A stretch of 64,000 bases of DNA from Sphingobacterium detergens (lineage in GTDB: Bacteria > Bacteroidota > Bacteroidia > Sphingobacteriales > Sphingobacteriaceae), in assembly GCF_003610355.1 (NCBI RefSeq), contig NZ_RAPY01000002.1, positions 744,001 to 808,000 of the forward strand. The letters run 5' to 3'. This document shows positions 24,828 to 33,799 of this stretch, piece by piece; the stretch's first letter is position 1, and the number at the start of each line of letters is the position of its first letter. A model generated the notes under the pieces. It searched no databases. It was given only the letters and a program-made list of their open reading frames with translations, and was not told the origin of the DNA. Position numbers and translations under genes: made by a program.

Positions 24828-27800
24828 ATGATTAAAAATTGCTTATTGCAAATGCGCAATGGATATATTGTGCATTTTAGATTCATTATCCGGATGAAAC
24901 TAGCCTTAATTATGACTACGTGTGCTGTAATCAATGTTTCAGCATCTGTATTTTCCCAACAAAAAGTGTCCTTGGATGTTCAAAAAACAAAACTGAGCAA
25001 GGTACTTAAACTGATCGAAGAGCAAAGTGATTATTATTTTGTCTATAATTCGACAAACGAGAATTTAAATAAAGAAGTGTCTGTCAATGTCAATAATACG
25101 AAGGTATTGGACGTGTTGGCGAAGCTTTTCAATAAAAGTGGACTGGCTTATTCAGTATCCAAAGAAGGACTTGTTGTAGTCAGTCAACAACAACAAGTTG
25201 TCGTTTCAGGTACGGTAACAGATGATAAAGGGAATCCGTTAGCGGGAGCCAGTGTACGTGTTAAAGGTACTGCTGTAGGGCGGGCGACAGATATTAATGG
25301 ACGGTTTTCCATCGACGCTGCAACCGGCAATACATTGATCGTTTCTTTTGCTGGCTATGCATCACAGGAAGCGGCTGTGACGAAAGATGGCGATATGAAA
25401 ATCATCTTAATCGAAGACAATCGCATGTTAAATGAGGTGGTGGTGACAGCATTGGGTATGAAAAAGGAAAAGCGCTCTTTGGGATATTCAGTGACACAGG
25501 TTGCAGGAGAAACTTTGACTACAGCACGTGAAAATAACGTCATGAATTCACTTGTCGGAAAAGTAGCAGGTTTGGATATTAGTTCAACTTCTGGTGGTGC
25601 GGGAGCGGCTTCGAATGTAACTATACGCGGTGTTTCCAGTATCTCACAGTCCAATCAGCCTTTATATGTGATCAATGGTATTCCAATGGAAAGCAAACCT
25701 GTCGGTGTTGGAAATGCGAATTCCAGGGGAAATTCAGGTAGTCAATGGGACAACGCGCCGGATCTGGGGGACGCAATCAGTAACATCAATCCTGACGATA
25801 TCGAAAGTATTTCGGTATTAAAAGGAGCTGCGGCTTCAGCATTATATGGTTCGCGCGCTAAAGCAGGTGTCATTTTGATTACGACCAAATCCGGAAAAGG
25901 AAATTCAATCGATTTTAACAGCAACTATGTAGCTGAAAGAATTATTGACCAAACGAACTGGCAAAAGGTATACGGTCAGGGTGCCAATGGTGAAAAACCA
26001 GCAGATGGTAAGGCTGCCGCACAAGTTGGAGGTTCTAGCTGGGGAGCGAAATTAGATGGTAGTCCAGTGGTTCAGTTTGATGGTGTATCGCGACCTTATT
26101 CCTATCAATCGGGTAACCTTGGACGTTTTTATCGTACAGGTTCAACTTGGACAAATACTTTAGCATTGAACAAAACATTCGACGGCGGTTCAATCCGTTT
26201 CTCTGGTACGAATGTTAAAAATAACTCTGTTGTCCCTAATTCGGGGTTGAATCGACAATCATTTAATTTGGTCGGCTTGTTTGAACCATTGAAAAGGTTG
26301 ACCATTGATGCGCGTTACAATATGATCTTGGAGCAAGTGAAAAATAGGCCTATGGTATCCGATATGTCGGGTAATGCCAATTTTAATGCGATGTTCCTAC
26401 CAACAAGTGTCAATGTGAACGATTTAAAACCTTGGAAGAAAGAAAACGGGTTTGAGCTTCCGTTTACAACTGGTAATACCTATGCAACCAATCCTTGGTT
26501 TGCTGCTTACGAGTTTCAGAATAACACAAAAAGAGATCGTTCAATTGCTTCATTGACGGCGAAATATACGCTTGAAAATGGTTTATTTATCCAGGGACGT
26601 GCTGGTCGTGATGCCTATAATGATCACTACAGAAATGTTTTGCCTACTGGGACAGCTTATTATGAGTATGGAAAAATAAATGAACAGCAAACAAAATTTG
26701 CGGATATCAATGCGGATATCTTATTGGGAAAAGCGTTTAGTTTTGGTGATTATACAGTGACACCAAATATCGGTGCCAGCTATCGCAACACAAAAATGTC
26801 ACAGTTAACGAACTCGGGAACTGATTTTATTATCCCGTTCGTTTATAATATATTAAATGCCAAAAATAAATCTGTCAATTACCTGGAAAGCGAGTCTGAA
26901 ACGCAGTCTGTGTATGGTACAGCAGAATTCGCCTATAAAGATGTGTTTTATCTGACAGGTAGTTTGCGCTCGGATTGGTATTCTACTTTGGCAACACCAG
27001 GTTACGACAATAAATTGAATTCGGTTTATCCTTCAGTTTCAGGTTCATTTATATTTTCAGAGTATTTTAAACCTTCTTGGTTGTCTTACGGTAAATTAAG
27101 AGCAGGTTTCGCTCAGGTGGGGCAGGCTACTGATCCTTATCAGACATTATTGACCTACAATTTTAGAGGTGAGAATTTAAATGGAGCACCTTTGGGATCG
27201 ATTAATAACAGGAATATCCCAAATACTTCGTTAAAAGCTTCAATTGCAAATGAGTTGGAAATTGGTGCTGAGCTTCGCTTGTTGAATGATCGTGTAAATC
27301 TAGATTTGACTTGGTACAACAAGAAATCCAAGAATGAAATTATCTTCAATACAACAACGCCGGCAACAGGTTATGCTGCGGCTGTATTGAATTCCGGAGA
27401 AATGCAAAACAAGGGTTTTGAAGCATTACTTTCGGCAACTATTGTTAAAACCGAAAGCTTTAAATGGATTTCTTCTCTAAATGGATCCTACAATGACAAT
27501 AAGATTATATCATTGGCCGATGGATTAAAGGATCAGTTAGTCGCTACTTCGCGTTCCAATGTAGGGTTTATTATGAATAAAGTAGGTATGTCGGCATTTC
27601 AGGTAATGGCCTACGATAATAAATATGATAAGGATGGAAATATCGTAAACTTAGCTGATGGTTCACCTGACCGTGGCGAATTAAAGGCTTATGGCTCAGC
27701 AATGAATAAATGGTTTGCGGGTTGGAATAACGAATTTAACTATAAAAATTTCAATCTGTCTTTCTTAATAGATGGTAAATGGGGCGGTAAGTTATTTTCA

Positions 27801-28169
27801 GCGACAGATTATTATGGTTATATCTGGGGATTACATCAAAATACGGTAGAAAGACGTGAAGAGATAGGAAGGGCAGCAGCTAAATATTATGAAAACACGG
27901 CGAACAACGTTTCTAAAAACTTTGTTAACAGTGCTGACTTTATAAAATTTAGACAATTAATCATTGGTTACACCTTCCCAACAGCAATGTTTAATAATAA
28001 AATAAAATCCTTGAATGTAAGTGTTGTGGGACGGAATCTCTTTACATTGATGCGTAAAACCGATAATATTGATCCTGAATCAAGTTATAATGCGACATTC
28101 CCTGGTCTTGAATTGGGAGGTGTACCGGCTATCCGTACGTTTGGAGCAAACTTAAGTGTTAAATTTTAA
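24828..28169 (+). CDS. SusC/RagA-family TonB-linked outer-membrane protein with STN domain
   Basis: 1113 residues. A basic leader and signal peptide end SVFSQQ (about 45); the 23 residues before the hydrophobic core are usual in this family, with ATG 24894 as alternative. An STN domain (about 46-117; KLSKVLKLIEEQSDYYFVYN) couples transport to FecR signalling. A carboxypeptidase-regulatory-like domain (about 124-200), a plug (about 205-345; NEVVVTALGMKKEKRSLGYS, VTIRGVSSI, LYVINGIPM, AASALYGSRAKAGVILITTKSG) and the barrel follow. It imports a large ligand, probably an oligosaccharide or peptide, with TonB. SusD follows after 6 bases; the substrate cannot be read from the sequence. Confidence 0.95.
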   Translation: MIKNCLLQMRNGYIVHFRFIIRMKLALIMTTCAVINVSASVFSQQKVSLDVQKTKLSKVLKLIEEQSDYYFVYNSTNENLNKEVSVNVNNTKVLDVLAKLFNKSGLAYSVSKEGLVVVSQQQQVVVSGTVTDDKGNPLAGASVRVKGTAVGRATDINGRFSIDAATGNTLIVSFAGYASQEAAVTKDGDMKIILIEDNRMLNEVVVTALGMKKEKRSLGYSVTQVAGETLTTARENNVMNSLVGKVAGLDISSTSGGAGAASNVTIRGVSSISQSNQPLYVINGIPMESKPVGVGNANSRGNSGSQWDNAPDLGDAISNINPDDIESISVLKGAAASALYGSRAKAGVILITTKSGKGNSIDFNSNYVAERIIDQTNWQKVYGQGANGEKPADGKAAAQVGGSSWGAKLDGSPVVQFDGVSRPYSYQSGNLGRFYRTGSTWTNTLALNKTFDGGSIRFSGTNVKNNSVVPNSGLNRQSFNLVGLFEPLKRLTIDARYNMILEQVKNRPMVSDMSGNANFNAMFLPTSVNVNDLKPWKKENGFELPFTTGNTYATNPWFAAYEFQNNTKRDRSIASLTAKYTLENGLFIQGRAGRDAYNDHYRNVLPTGTAYYEYGKINEQQTKFADINADILLGKAFSFGDYTVTPNIGASYRNTKMSQLTNSGTDFIIPFVYNILNAKNKSVNYLESESETQSVYGTAEFAYKDVFYLTGSLRSDWYSTLATPGYDNKLNSVYPSVSGSFIFSEYFKPSWLSYGKLRAGFAQVGQATDPYQTLLTYNFRGENLNGAPLGSINNRNIPNTSLKASIANELEIGAELRLLNDRVNLDLTWYNKKSKNEIIFNTTTPATGYAAAVLNSGEMQNKGFEALLSATIVKTESFKWISSLNGSYNDNKIISLADGLKDQLVATSRSNVGFIMNKVGMSAFQVMAYDNKYDKDGNIVNLADGSPDRGELKAYGSAMNKWFAGWNNEFNYKNFNLSFLIDGKWGGKLFSATDYYGYIWGLHQNTVERREEIGRAAAKYYENTANNVSKNFVNSADFIKFRQLIIGYTFPTAMFNNKIKSLNVSVVGRNLFTLMRKTDNIDPESSYNATFPGLELGGVPAIRTFGANLSVKF

Positions 28170-28175
28170 ATCTAA

Positions 28176-29777
28176 ATGGAAATGAAAACAATGATTAAAC
28201 CGATTATATCTACGCTTGCCCTAGGACTCCTATGTGTGATGGGAAGCTGTACAAAAGATTTTGAAAAAATAAATACTGATCCAATATCTTATGGTAAGGA
28301 AACTTGGGATCCAAATTATACCTTGTCTTCATCTCAATTATTCTATACGGGTAGTTTTGACTTCGCTTACGATACCTGGCGTGGAAATTTAATTTACTCA
28401 GCAACGATGATGCAAGGATTGTCTACAGTAATCAGTTATTGGGCAGGCGATAAATATTTGCTAAATGAAGGGTATACTGCAGCTTACTGGGGGAATGGTA
28501 CTGTCGGAGCATATATCGAGCAGGTTCGGAATATCCAGGACGTTATTGTCAACACAAAGGATAAACCAGAATTAAACAACTTATATCAGGTAGCAAGGAT
28601 CTGGCGCGCAGTTATTTTTGCAAGACTTACTGATCTCTATGGCGATGTGCCCTATTCTGAAGCTGGTGTTGGATTTTACGGGAAAATTTACAAGCCTAAG
28701 TTTGATAAGCAACAGGATATCTATACAGATCTACTAAAAGAAGTGGATGAAGCAGTAGCCGCTTTAAAAACAGATGGTGATAGGGTCTTTGGTGATGTTA
28801 TTTACAAGGGAAATATTGATAAATGGAAACGTTTTGGAAATTCTTTTTTACTCCGTCTAGCAATGCGCCTAGTGAAAGTAGATGAGGCCAAAGCAAAACA
28901 ATATGCGACAAAAGCTGTAGCAAATACATTGACTAGTAATACTGAAAATGCTTACATCTCACACGATGAAAGTGGTTCGCGTGTAACTCAGAATAGAAAT
29001 TCGCAGGTGCTGTTGGGTGATGGAGGACAAGAATGCTATTATGTAAAGTGGTCAAATACCTTTATTGATTTTCTAAAGAAAAATAATGATCCTCGTTTAG
29101 GTTTAGTGGCTGTGACCAAATTATATTTAAAAGACGATGTCAAAGCACAGAATCCGGATTATGTAAGTAATGCCGCTGTTCAAAAAGGAATGCCAAATGG
29201 AAAAGATTTAAGTTCTGACCCTAAGTATAAAATTAGCAGTGATCCAAGTTTTACCACATTCCCAGATTATTCATCACCAAATCCGAAGATGATAAAGCGG
29301 AATGGTGTGACATTTATCCTGACATATGCAGAGACGGAGCTGTTGAAGGCAGAAGCTGCACAACGTTGGGGGATTGGCGGTTCGGCTGCTGAACATTACA
29401 AAAATGGACTGAAAGCGTCTATTACATATTTGAATCAATATGATTCAGAATTAGCTATTACCGACGCGATTGCTGAATCTTTTGCTGTCGCTAATCCTTA
29501 TGATGCAAGCAAGGGGTTGGAACAGATCAATATGCAGTATTGGGCACACACGATTACCATGCTGGATTTTTATGAAACTTGGGCCAACTGGAGACGGACA
29601 GGATTTCCAAAGCTGACGCCTGTAAACTATCCTGGAAACGCCACTTCGGGAACCATTCCACGTCGTTTTCCATATCCTTCTACGGAAGAGGCTATCAATG
29701 GCGAAAATTTTAAAGCTGCAGCTGCAGCTGTACCCGGCGGTGATAATCTTGCAGGCCGGGTCTGGTGGGACAAATAA
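28176..29777 (+). CDS. SusD/RagB-like nutrient-binding outer-membrane lipoprotein (PF12771 type)
   Basis: 533 residues. Lipoprotein signal with VMGSC (Cys 25), followed by TKDFEKINTDP, the standard opening of the SusD-like_2 group. Further matches are ARIWRAVIFARLTDLYGDVPYSEA (in part, about 142-165) and the C-terminal MQYWAHTITMLDFYETWANWRRTGFPKL (in part) with IPRRFPYP. It forms the extracellular ligand-binding lid over the SusC encoded 6 bases upstream. This group differs from the SusD at 5722 in the C-terminal half. A hairpin at 29799 follows. Confidence 0.94.
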   Translation: MEMKTMIKPIISTLALGLLCVMGSCTKDFEKINTDPISYGKETWDPNYTLSSSQLFYTGSFDFAYDTWRGNLIYSATMMQGLSTVISYWAGDKYLLNEGYTAAYWGNGTVGAYIEQVRNIQDVIVNTKDKPELNNLYQVARIWRAVIFARLTDLYGDVPYSEAGVGFYGKIYKPKFDKQQDIYTDLLKEVDEAVAALKTDGDRVFGDVIYKGNIDKWKRFGNSFLLRLAMRLVKVDEAKAKQYATKAVANTLTSNTENAYISHDESGSRVTQNRNSQVLLGDGGQECYYVKWSNTFIDFLKKNNDPRLGLVAVTKLYLKDDVKAQNPDYVSNAAVQKGMPNGKDLSSDPKYKISSDPSFTTFPDYSSPNPKMIKRNGVTFILTYAETELLKAEAAQRWGIGGSAAEHYKNGLKASITYLNQYDSELAITDAIAESFAVANPYDASKGLEQINMQYWAHTITMLDFYETWANWRRTGFPKLTPVNYPGNATSGTIPRRFPYPSTEEAINGENFKAAAAAVPGGDNLAGRVWWDK

Positions 29778-29798
29778 TCACAATGGTTTGTTTTTTAT

Positions 29799-29829
29799 GA
29801 GGCTGAACTTTCGTAGTTTGGCCTCTTTA
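29799..29829 (+). terminator. Hairpin after SusD of module 3
   Basis: An 11-bp stem with two G-T pairs (GAGGCTGAACT at 29799-29809, AGTTTGGCCTC at 29815-29825), loop TTCGT, is followed by only a short TTTAAA run. A weak terminator or attenuator before the lipoprotein gene. Confidence 0.5.
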
Positions 29830-29847
29830 AACCCTTTATAAAATACT

Positions 29848-30330
29848 ATGAACCTAAAAAATCAAATTTTACTAATCGTGGCCTTGCCATGTATTGCTCT
29901 TTCCTGTAATAACGCAGTTGATAAAACGAAGGAAAATGAGACCACAAAAAACAAAACATTGACTGGAACGTACAGACTCTTAGAAGCTAAGACTATCAAA
30001 GGGAAAGATACGGTGACTGCTTTCACTGATACAAGCAAAACCGAAATGTTTAAAATGTTTAACGAGGATCATTTTTCATTTTTCAATCATGATAAGGAAA
30101 AGGGGAAAGGAAAGGAACCTCATTTTATTGCCGGAGGCGGAACTTATTCTTTTGATGGTAAAAAGTATCAGGAGCGATTGCAATACTGTAGTCTACGTGA
30201 TTGGGAAAGTAAGAAGTTTGATTTTGAATTGGAATTTAAAGGGGACACACTTGTCCAACATGGGGAAGAGAATTTGCCCGAACTTGGGGTAAAACATACG
30301 ATTATTGAAACTTATCTGAAAGTGAAATAA
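29848..30330 (+). CDS. Small lipoprotein of unknown function
   Basis: 160 residues with a lipoprotein signal (IALSC, Cys 20) and a Lys/Glu/Thr-rich linker. A compact beta-rich domain follows (TGTYRLLEAKTIKGKDTV, FNEDHFSFFNHDK, GGGTYSFDGKKYQERLQYC), which resembles lipocalin-like stress lipoproteins of Bacteroidota with the theme of ligand binding. No family can be named with confidence. It follows SusD by 70 bases, with a weak hairpin between, and precedes a terminator, so it could be an occasional member of the module 3 operon. Confidence 0.8.
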   Translation: MNLKNQILLIVALPCIALSCNNAVDKTKENETTKNKTLTGTYRLLEAKTIKGKDTVTAFTDTSKTEMFKMFNEDHFSFFNHDKEKGKGKEPHFIAGGGTYSFDGKKYQERLQYCSLRDWESKKFDFELEFKGDTLVQHGEENLPELGVKHTIIETYLKVK

Positions 30331-30387
30331 AAACGCTCTTATTGAGGAGTTCACAAAACTTCATTAAGTATATTTTGTTAATGCAAG

Positions 30388-30418
30388 CACCCACGGTATT
30401 TTCCATGGGTGTTTTTTT
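30388..30418 (+). terminator. Terminator after the module 3 lipoprotein
   Basis: The stem CACCCA-GG / CC-TGGGTG (one C-A mismatch, loop of 6) at 30388-30411 is followed by seven T residues. Confidence 0.85.
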
Positions 30419-30572
30419 GTGGATTTAGAACCTAAAAAAAAACAGATTTATTGCTGCTCACAAATAGCATGTTATTTATTTTAGAAAAAAAATAAAATTA
30501 AATTGCAACATTTTCCAGAACGATCCGACTATACAATAGAAACATAGAAATTAACAGTATTAAATAGTAAAC

Positions 30573-31130
30573 GTGCAAAACCAACTTAGCGATAAAGATT
30601 TATTAGCGATGTGCCAATCCGGTAACGAGTCGGGCTTTGCACAACTCTATCATCGCTATGCGAAGAAGATTTTTAACTCGATCTATCGGATTTTGTCAAA
30701 TCAGGAGGAAAGTGAGGATGTTTTGCAGGAGACTTTTGTAGAGTTTTTCTCAAAATCGGATAAATGGCAGGCGGTACTTAGTGTTGAAGCTTGGTTGAGA
30801 AGGATGGGCGTGAATAAGGCTATTTCTCTTTTACGGAAAAATAAGCAATATTATACACCTATTGATGATCTGGAAATCCAGGATGAAGGCGAAGATGAAC
30901 TGTTGGAAAAGGAGTGGCGAGAATGTCGGCTGACTGATTTGGAATCAGTCATTGATCAGCTGACCGGAATACCCAAGATGGTGATCAATCTGTATCTTTT
31001 TGAAGATATGAGCCACGATGAAGTCGCGGAATCTTTGGGAATGACAGCAGTAGCGGTGCGGAGTCAATACCATCGTGCCAAAAAGAAAATTTACGAACAA
31101 TTGAAGGAGAGGTATAATTATGCGGGATAA
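30573..31130 (+). CDS. ECF RNA polymerase sigma factor (module 4)
   Basis: 185 residues from a GTG start; the next in-frame ATG would remove conserved region 2 sequence. Region 2 (QEESEDVLQETFVEFFSKSDKW, about 45-66) and region 4 (MSHDEVAESLGMTAVAVRSQYHRAKKKI, about 147-174) are clear. It differs from modules 1-3 in sequence and in partner: the downstream gene, which overlaps it by 11 bases, is not a FecR but a membrane protein with HEAT repeats. A role in envelope or stress response is plausible from the DUF4097-like neighbour but unproven. Confidence 0.92.
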   Translation: MQNQLSDKDLLAMCQSGNESGFAQLYHRYAKKIFNSIYRILSNQEESEDVLQETFVEFFSKSDKWQAVLSVEAWLRRMGVNKAISLLRKNKQYYTPIDDLEIQDEGEDELLEKEWRECRLTDLESVIDQLTGIPKMVINLYLFEDMSHDEVAESLGMTAVAVRSQYHRAKKKIYEQLKERYNYAG

Positions 31131-31941
31131 TTTGAAGGATTTTGTGAACGCCAATCGGGATGCATTTGACCGTAAAGAACCGTCAGCGGATTTATGGAAT
31201 AAAATCAGACCACAGGTTGTTCCTCCAGTACAGGAAAAGAAGATTAAACCTTTGTGGCGATGGGCAAGTATTGCGGCAGCTACACTATTGGTCGGATCTG
31301 CGGCTTTTGTCATCTTCAATCAGGAGAAAAAGGATGATCATATGGGCAGAGTAGCAGATTTGAAATCTGTCCCTGTTCAAAAAGAGCCAGTGGACATCCT
31401 GCGCCCATCTCAACAAGAGGTCGTGGTAGACGCTGGTCAGAAGGAACCAATACGGTCAATACAGACAATGACAAATACGCAAAAAATACATCGTGTAGTT
31501 AACAAGACGGCGCAAAAGGTTACCGTAGATAAGAAAGAAGGGCTTGAAAAAGATTATATGCAAATGCTTCAGGACTCTGTTTGGGCAAGTACACGATTGG
31601 CAGCCGTACTCGCACTCCAAAAACAAGGAAATCTAAAAGAGGATGCAGCGCAAGCATTAGAGAAAATAGCCGTTTCGGATGAAAGCAGTAATGTGCGTAT
31701 GGCAGCGATTGAGACCTTACTGGACGGAATGACACCAGAAGTTAGGCAACAAAAGGTTCAGGACTTTTTTGTCGCACAGAATGATCCTACATTACAGGTT
31801 GAGCTGATGCAGATGATTGCACAAAGAGATGAACCGGAAATAAAAAATAGTACAAAGGATAAGCTGAACGCGATTGTAGAGGATCCCTTTACATTGAAAT
31901 TTGTGAAAGAACAAGCTTATGCGGTACTGTTGCATCAATAG
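31120..31941 (+). CDS. Putative membrane anti-sigma factor with HEAT repeats
   Basis: 273 residues. A short cytoplasmic N-terminus (MRDNLKDFVNANRDAFDRKEPSADLWNKI; 1-30 shown in part) resembles small anti-sigma segments. A transmembrane helix at about 46-66 and a charged linker (70-145) follow. At about 155-270 lie alpha-helical HEAT-type repeats (ASTRLAAVLALQKQGNLK, SSNVRMAAIETLLDGM, DPTLQVELMQMIAQRDEPEI) predicted to be periplasmic. The 11-base overlap with the sigma gene suggests coupled synthesis. I infer that it holds the sigma factor at the membrane and senses a protein partner through the HEAT repeats; no family name was recognised for certain. Confidence 0.75.
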   Translation: MRDNLKDFVNANRDAFDRKEPSADLWNKIRPQVVPPVQEKKIKPLWRWASIAAATLLVGSAAFVIFNQEKKDDHMGRVADLKSVPVQKEPVDILRPSQQEVVVDAGQKEPIRSIQTMTNTQKIHRVVNKTAQKVTVDKKEGLEKDYMQMLQDSVWASTRLAAVLALQKQGNLKEDAAQALEKIAVSDESSNVRMAAIETLLDGMTPEVRQQKVQDFFVAQNDPTLQVELMQMIAQRDEPEIKNSTKDKLNAIVEDPFTLKFVKEQAYAVLLHQ

Positions 31942-32081
31942 AACAAACAATATATACGATGAAGCTGTAGAGACGTGCTAAGCTAATGGAATAAACCTCC
32001 AGGCTTCATCACCTTAATAAAGACAAATGGGGCTTGTGAGCTCATGAATACCATTGAAAAATGGACTAGACAGTAATAATT

Positions 32082-32969
32082 ATGAAGATGAAAAAGATAA
32101 GAATAATGATTATGGGAATGGCACTGCTCTTTGCTAATGCATTGCAGGCCCAAATAACAGAGAATGCAGAACGTGCCGTTCCGCCAAAGGCACCTAGACC
32201 ACCTAAGACAATGCGAATGCCATATGGTGACAGTGGGAAGAGAGTTTGGAAAGAAATTAAAGTCCCCAATGTTGGTGAGAAGCTATTGCTGAAATTCGAC
32301 AATGTTTCTATTGAAGGCTATAGTGGAAAAGATGTTGTGATTACAGCGAAGGTGGAGCAGCAGGAGGAGAACGACCGGGCTAAAGGCTTGCGTGTGGTCA
32401 ATGGTTCTGGCTTGTCCGATAATTCGGGAATGGGAATGAACATTCAAAATATTGCTGGTGTTACGGAAATCAGCATGGTTGGAATGCCATTGGAAGATTC
32501 TGTGCATGTTCGGGTTCCTTTTGATTTATCGATTAGTGTAAGAGGTGGTCGTGGAGGGTTCTTTAATGGCGGTGGTATTGAAATAAAAGATATTAAAGCC
32601 GAGGTTGAGATCTCCAGTACAATGGGGGATGTTAAGGTGATCAATGTCACTGGACCGCTCAATGTGAAAGTCGCCCAAGGAGATGTTGTTGCCAAATTTG
32701 TGCAGCCAGTCAAAGGTCCTATTTCACTCATCGCAGCAATGGGCGCGGTGGACGTAGCCTTCCCGGTAAAATTCGGCGCTAATGTAGATATGAAGACTTC
32801 AATGGGTAATATTTATGCCGCGGATGAATTTCAATTTGAAAAGCCTGTTGAGGAACCTAAAAATTCTTACATTATGTCAAATACTGTGAAAGGGAAAATG
32901 AATGGTGGTGGACAGGATGTGATCTTGAAGACTTCTATGGGAGATATTTATATTAGAACTCAAAAATAG
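32082..32969 (+). CDS. Secreted DUF4097-like beta-strand repeat protein
   Basis: 295 residues with a signal peptide (1-25, ending ALQAQ) and Pro/Ala-rich start of the mature chain (RAVPPKAPRPPK). Repeated short beta strands follow, with the recurring theme ISSTMGDVKV, IAAMGAVDVAF, MKTSMGNIYA and LKTSMGDIYI, typical of DUF4097/adhesin-like right-handed beta solenoids. The family is often found next to ECF sigma and anti-sigma genes, and function is unknown. It lies 140 bases after the HEAT gene and ends the operon before a strong terminator. Confidence 0.82.
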   Translation: MKMKKIRIMIMGMALLFANALQAQITENAERAVPPKAPRPPKTMRMPYGDSGKRVWKEIKVPNVGEKLLLKFDNVSIEGYSGKDVVITAKVEQQEENDRAKGLRVVNGSGLSDNSGMGMNIQNIAGVTEISMVGMPLEDSVHVRVPFDLSISVRGGRGGFFNGGGIEIKDIKAEVEISSTMGDVKVINVTGPLNVKVAQGDVVAKFVQPVKGPISLIAAMGAVDVAFPVKFGANVDMKTSMGNIYAADEFQFEKPVEEPKNSYIMSNTVKGKMNGGGQDVILKTSMGDIYIRTQK

Positions 32970-33010
32970 CATGTGAAGTCCTGAAATAGGCTGACTATTT
33001 TTTGATTCAC

Positions 33011-33051
33011 AAAAAACCTTAAATACTGAGTAGGGTATTTAAGGTTTTTTT
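33011..33051. terminator. Bidirectional terminator, 16-bp stem
   Basis: A perfect 16-bp stem (33011-33026 with 33035-33050), loop of 8, with A-run on one side and T-run on the other. It lies between convergent genes ending at 32969 (+) and 33092 (-). Confidence 0.9.
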
Positions 33052-33091
33052 ATGCGTTTTTTGTTCTAAGTAAAGCCTTGAAATAGTTAGA

Positions 33092-33799
33092 TTATTTTTT
33101 TGGTTCCATACGAACTAAATATTGATCATGTTCATCTTCATATAGAATCTGAACAACCCATCCTAGTTCATGGGCTATTTTGATCAGTTTATCCTGATCT
33201 AGATAAAGCCATTTGAAGGGATTTCCTTTTTGCCCTTTATATTCGTATTGATATTGGATCTCCCCAAAATAATGGTTGGGTTTTTTGATGTTATAATCTT
33301 CGTAGAGATAACCGATATCGGATGAATCAAAAATAAGCTGCCCCCTATCAGTCAGGAGCTCTTTACTATGCTGCAACAGCTTTTTAAAACCATCAATGTC
33401 GCCAGCGATACCCACACCATTCATAAGAAACAAAAGCGTATCGTACTTTTGTCCACTGAATTCATAGAAATCTTGGCATATGATATGTTGCACACCACGC
33501 TGTTGCATGATATGACAAGCTGTTTGCGATATTTCCAGCACATCGACCTCAAATCCCTTTTCTTGTAGATATAAGCTGTGACTGCCTACGCCGGCCCCCA
33601 CATCTAATACCCGGCCGTCACAGAGCGATAATCCGATGAATTCCAGTTCTGGAAAATCGTCAGCATCCCTAAAGAAAACTTCTACTGGCATTTCGTCTTG
33701 GTCGCCATAGCTTGTATGGAGTATTAAAGGGAATTTTTCTTCTTGATGGATAAAGTAATCATCAAGGGCCTCACCATACACGTCTCTAAACATTGTCAT
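33092..33799 (-). CDS. Class I SAM-dependent methyltransferase
   Basis: 235 residues from ATG 33799; ATG 33793 and a TTG at 33805 are alternatives. The SAM-binding motif I (VLDVGAGVGSHSLYL, about 64-78) and later LFLMNGVGIAGDIDGFKKLLQHSKELLTDRGQLIFDSSD (in part) identify a Rossmann-fold methyltransferase. The substrate is not known. Its 5' end overlaps the end of pncB by up to 14 bases on the same strand, so both are co-transcribed and translationally coupled. The overlap might hint at NAD or nicotinate-linked metabolism, but this is only inference. Confidence 0.88.
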   Translation of the reverse strand: MTMFRDVYGEALDDYFIHQEEKFPLILHTSYGDQDEMPVEVFFRDADDFPELEFIGLSLCDGRVLDVGAGVGSHSLYLQEKGFEVDVLEISQTACHIMQQRGVQHIICQDFYEFSGQKYDTLLFLMNGVGIAGDIDGFKKLLQHSKELLTDRGQLIFDSSDIGYLYEDYNIKKPNHYFGEIQYQYEYKGQKGNPFKWLYLDQDKLIKIAHELGWVVQILYEDEHDQYLVRMEPKK

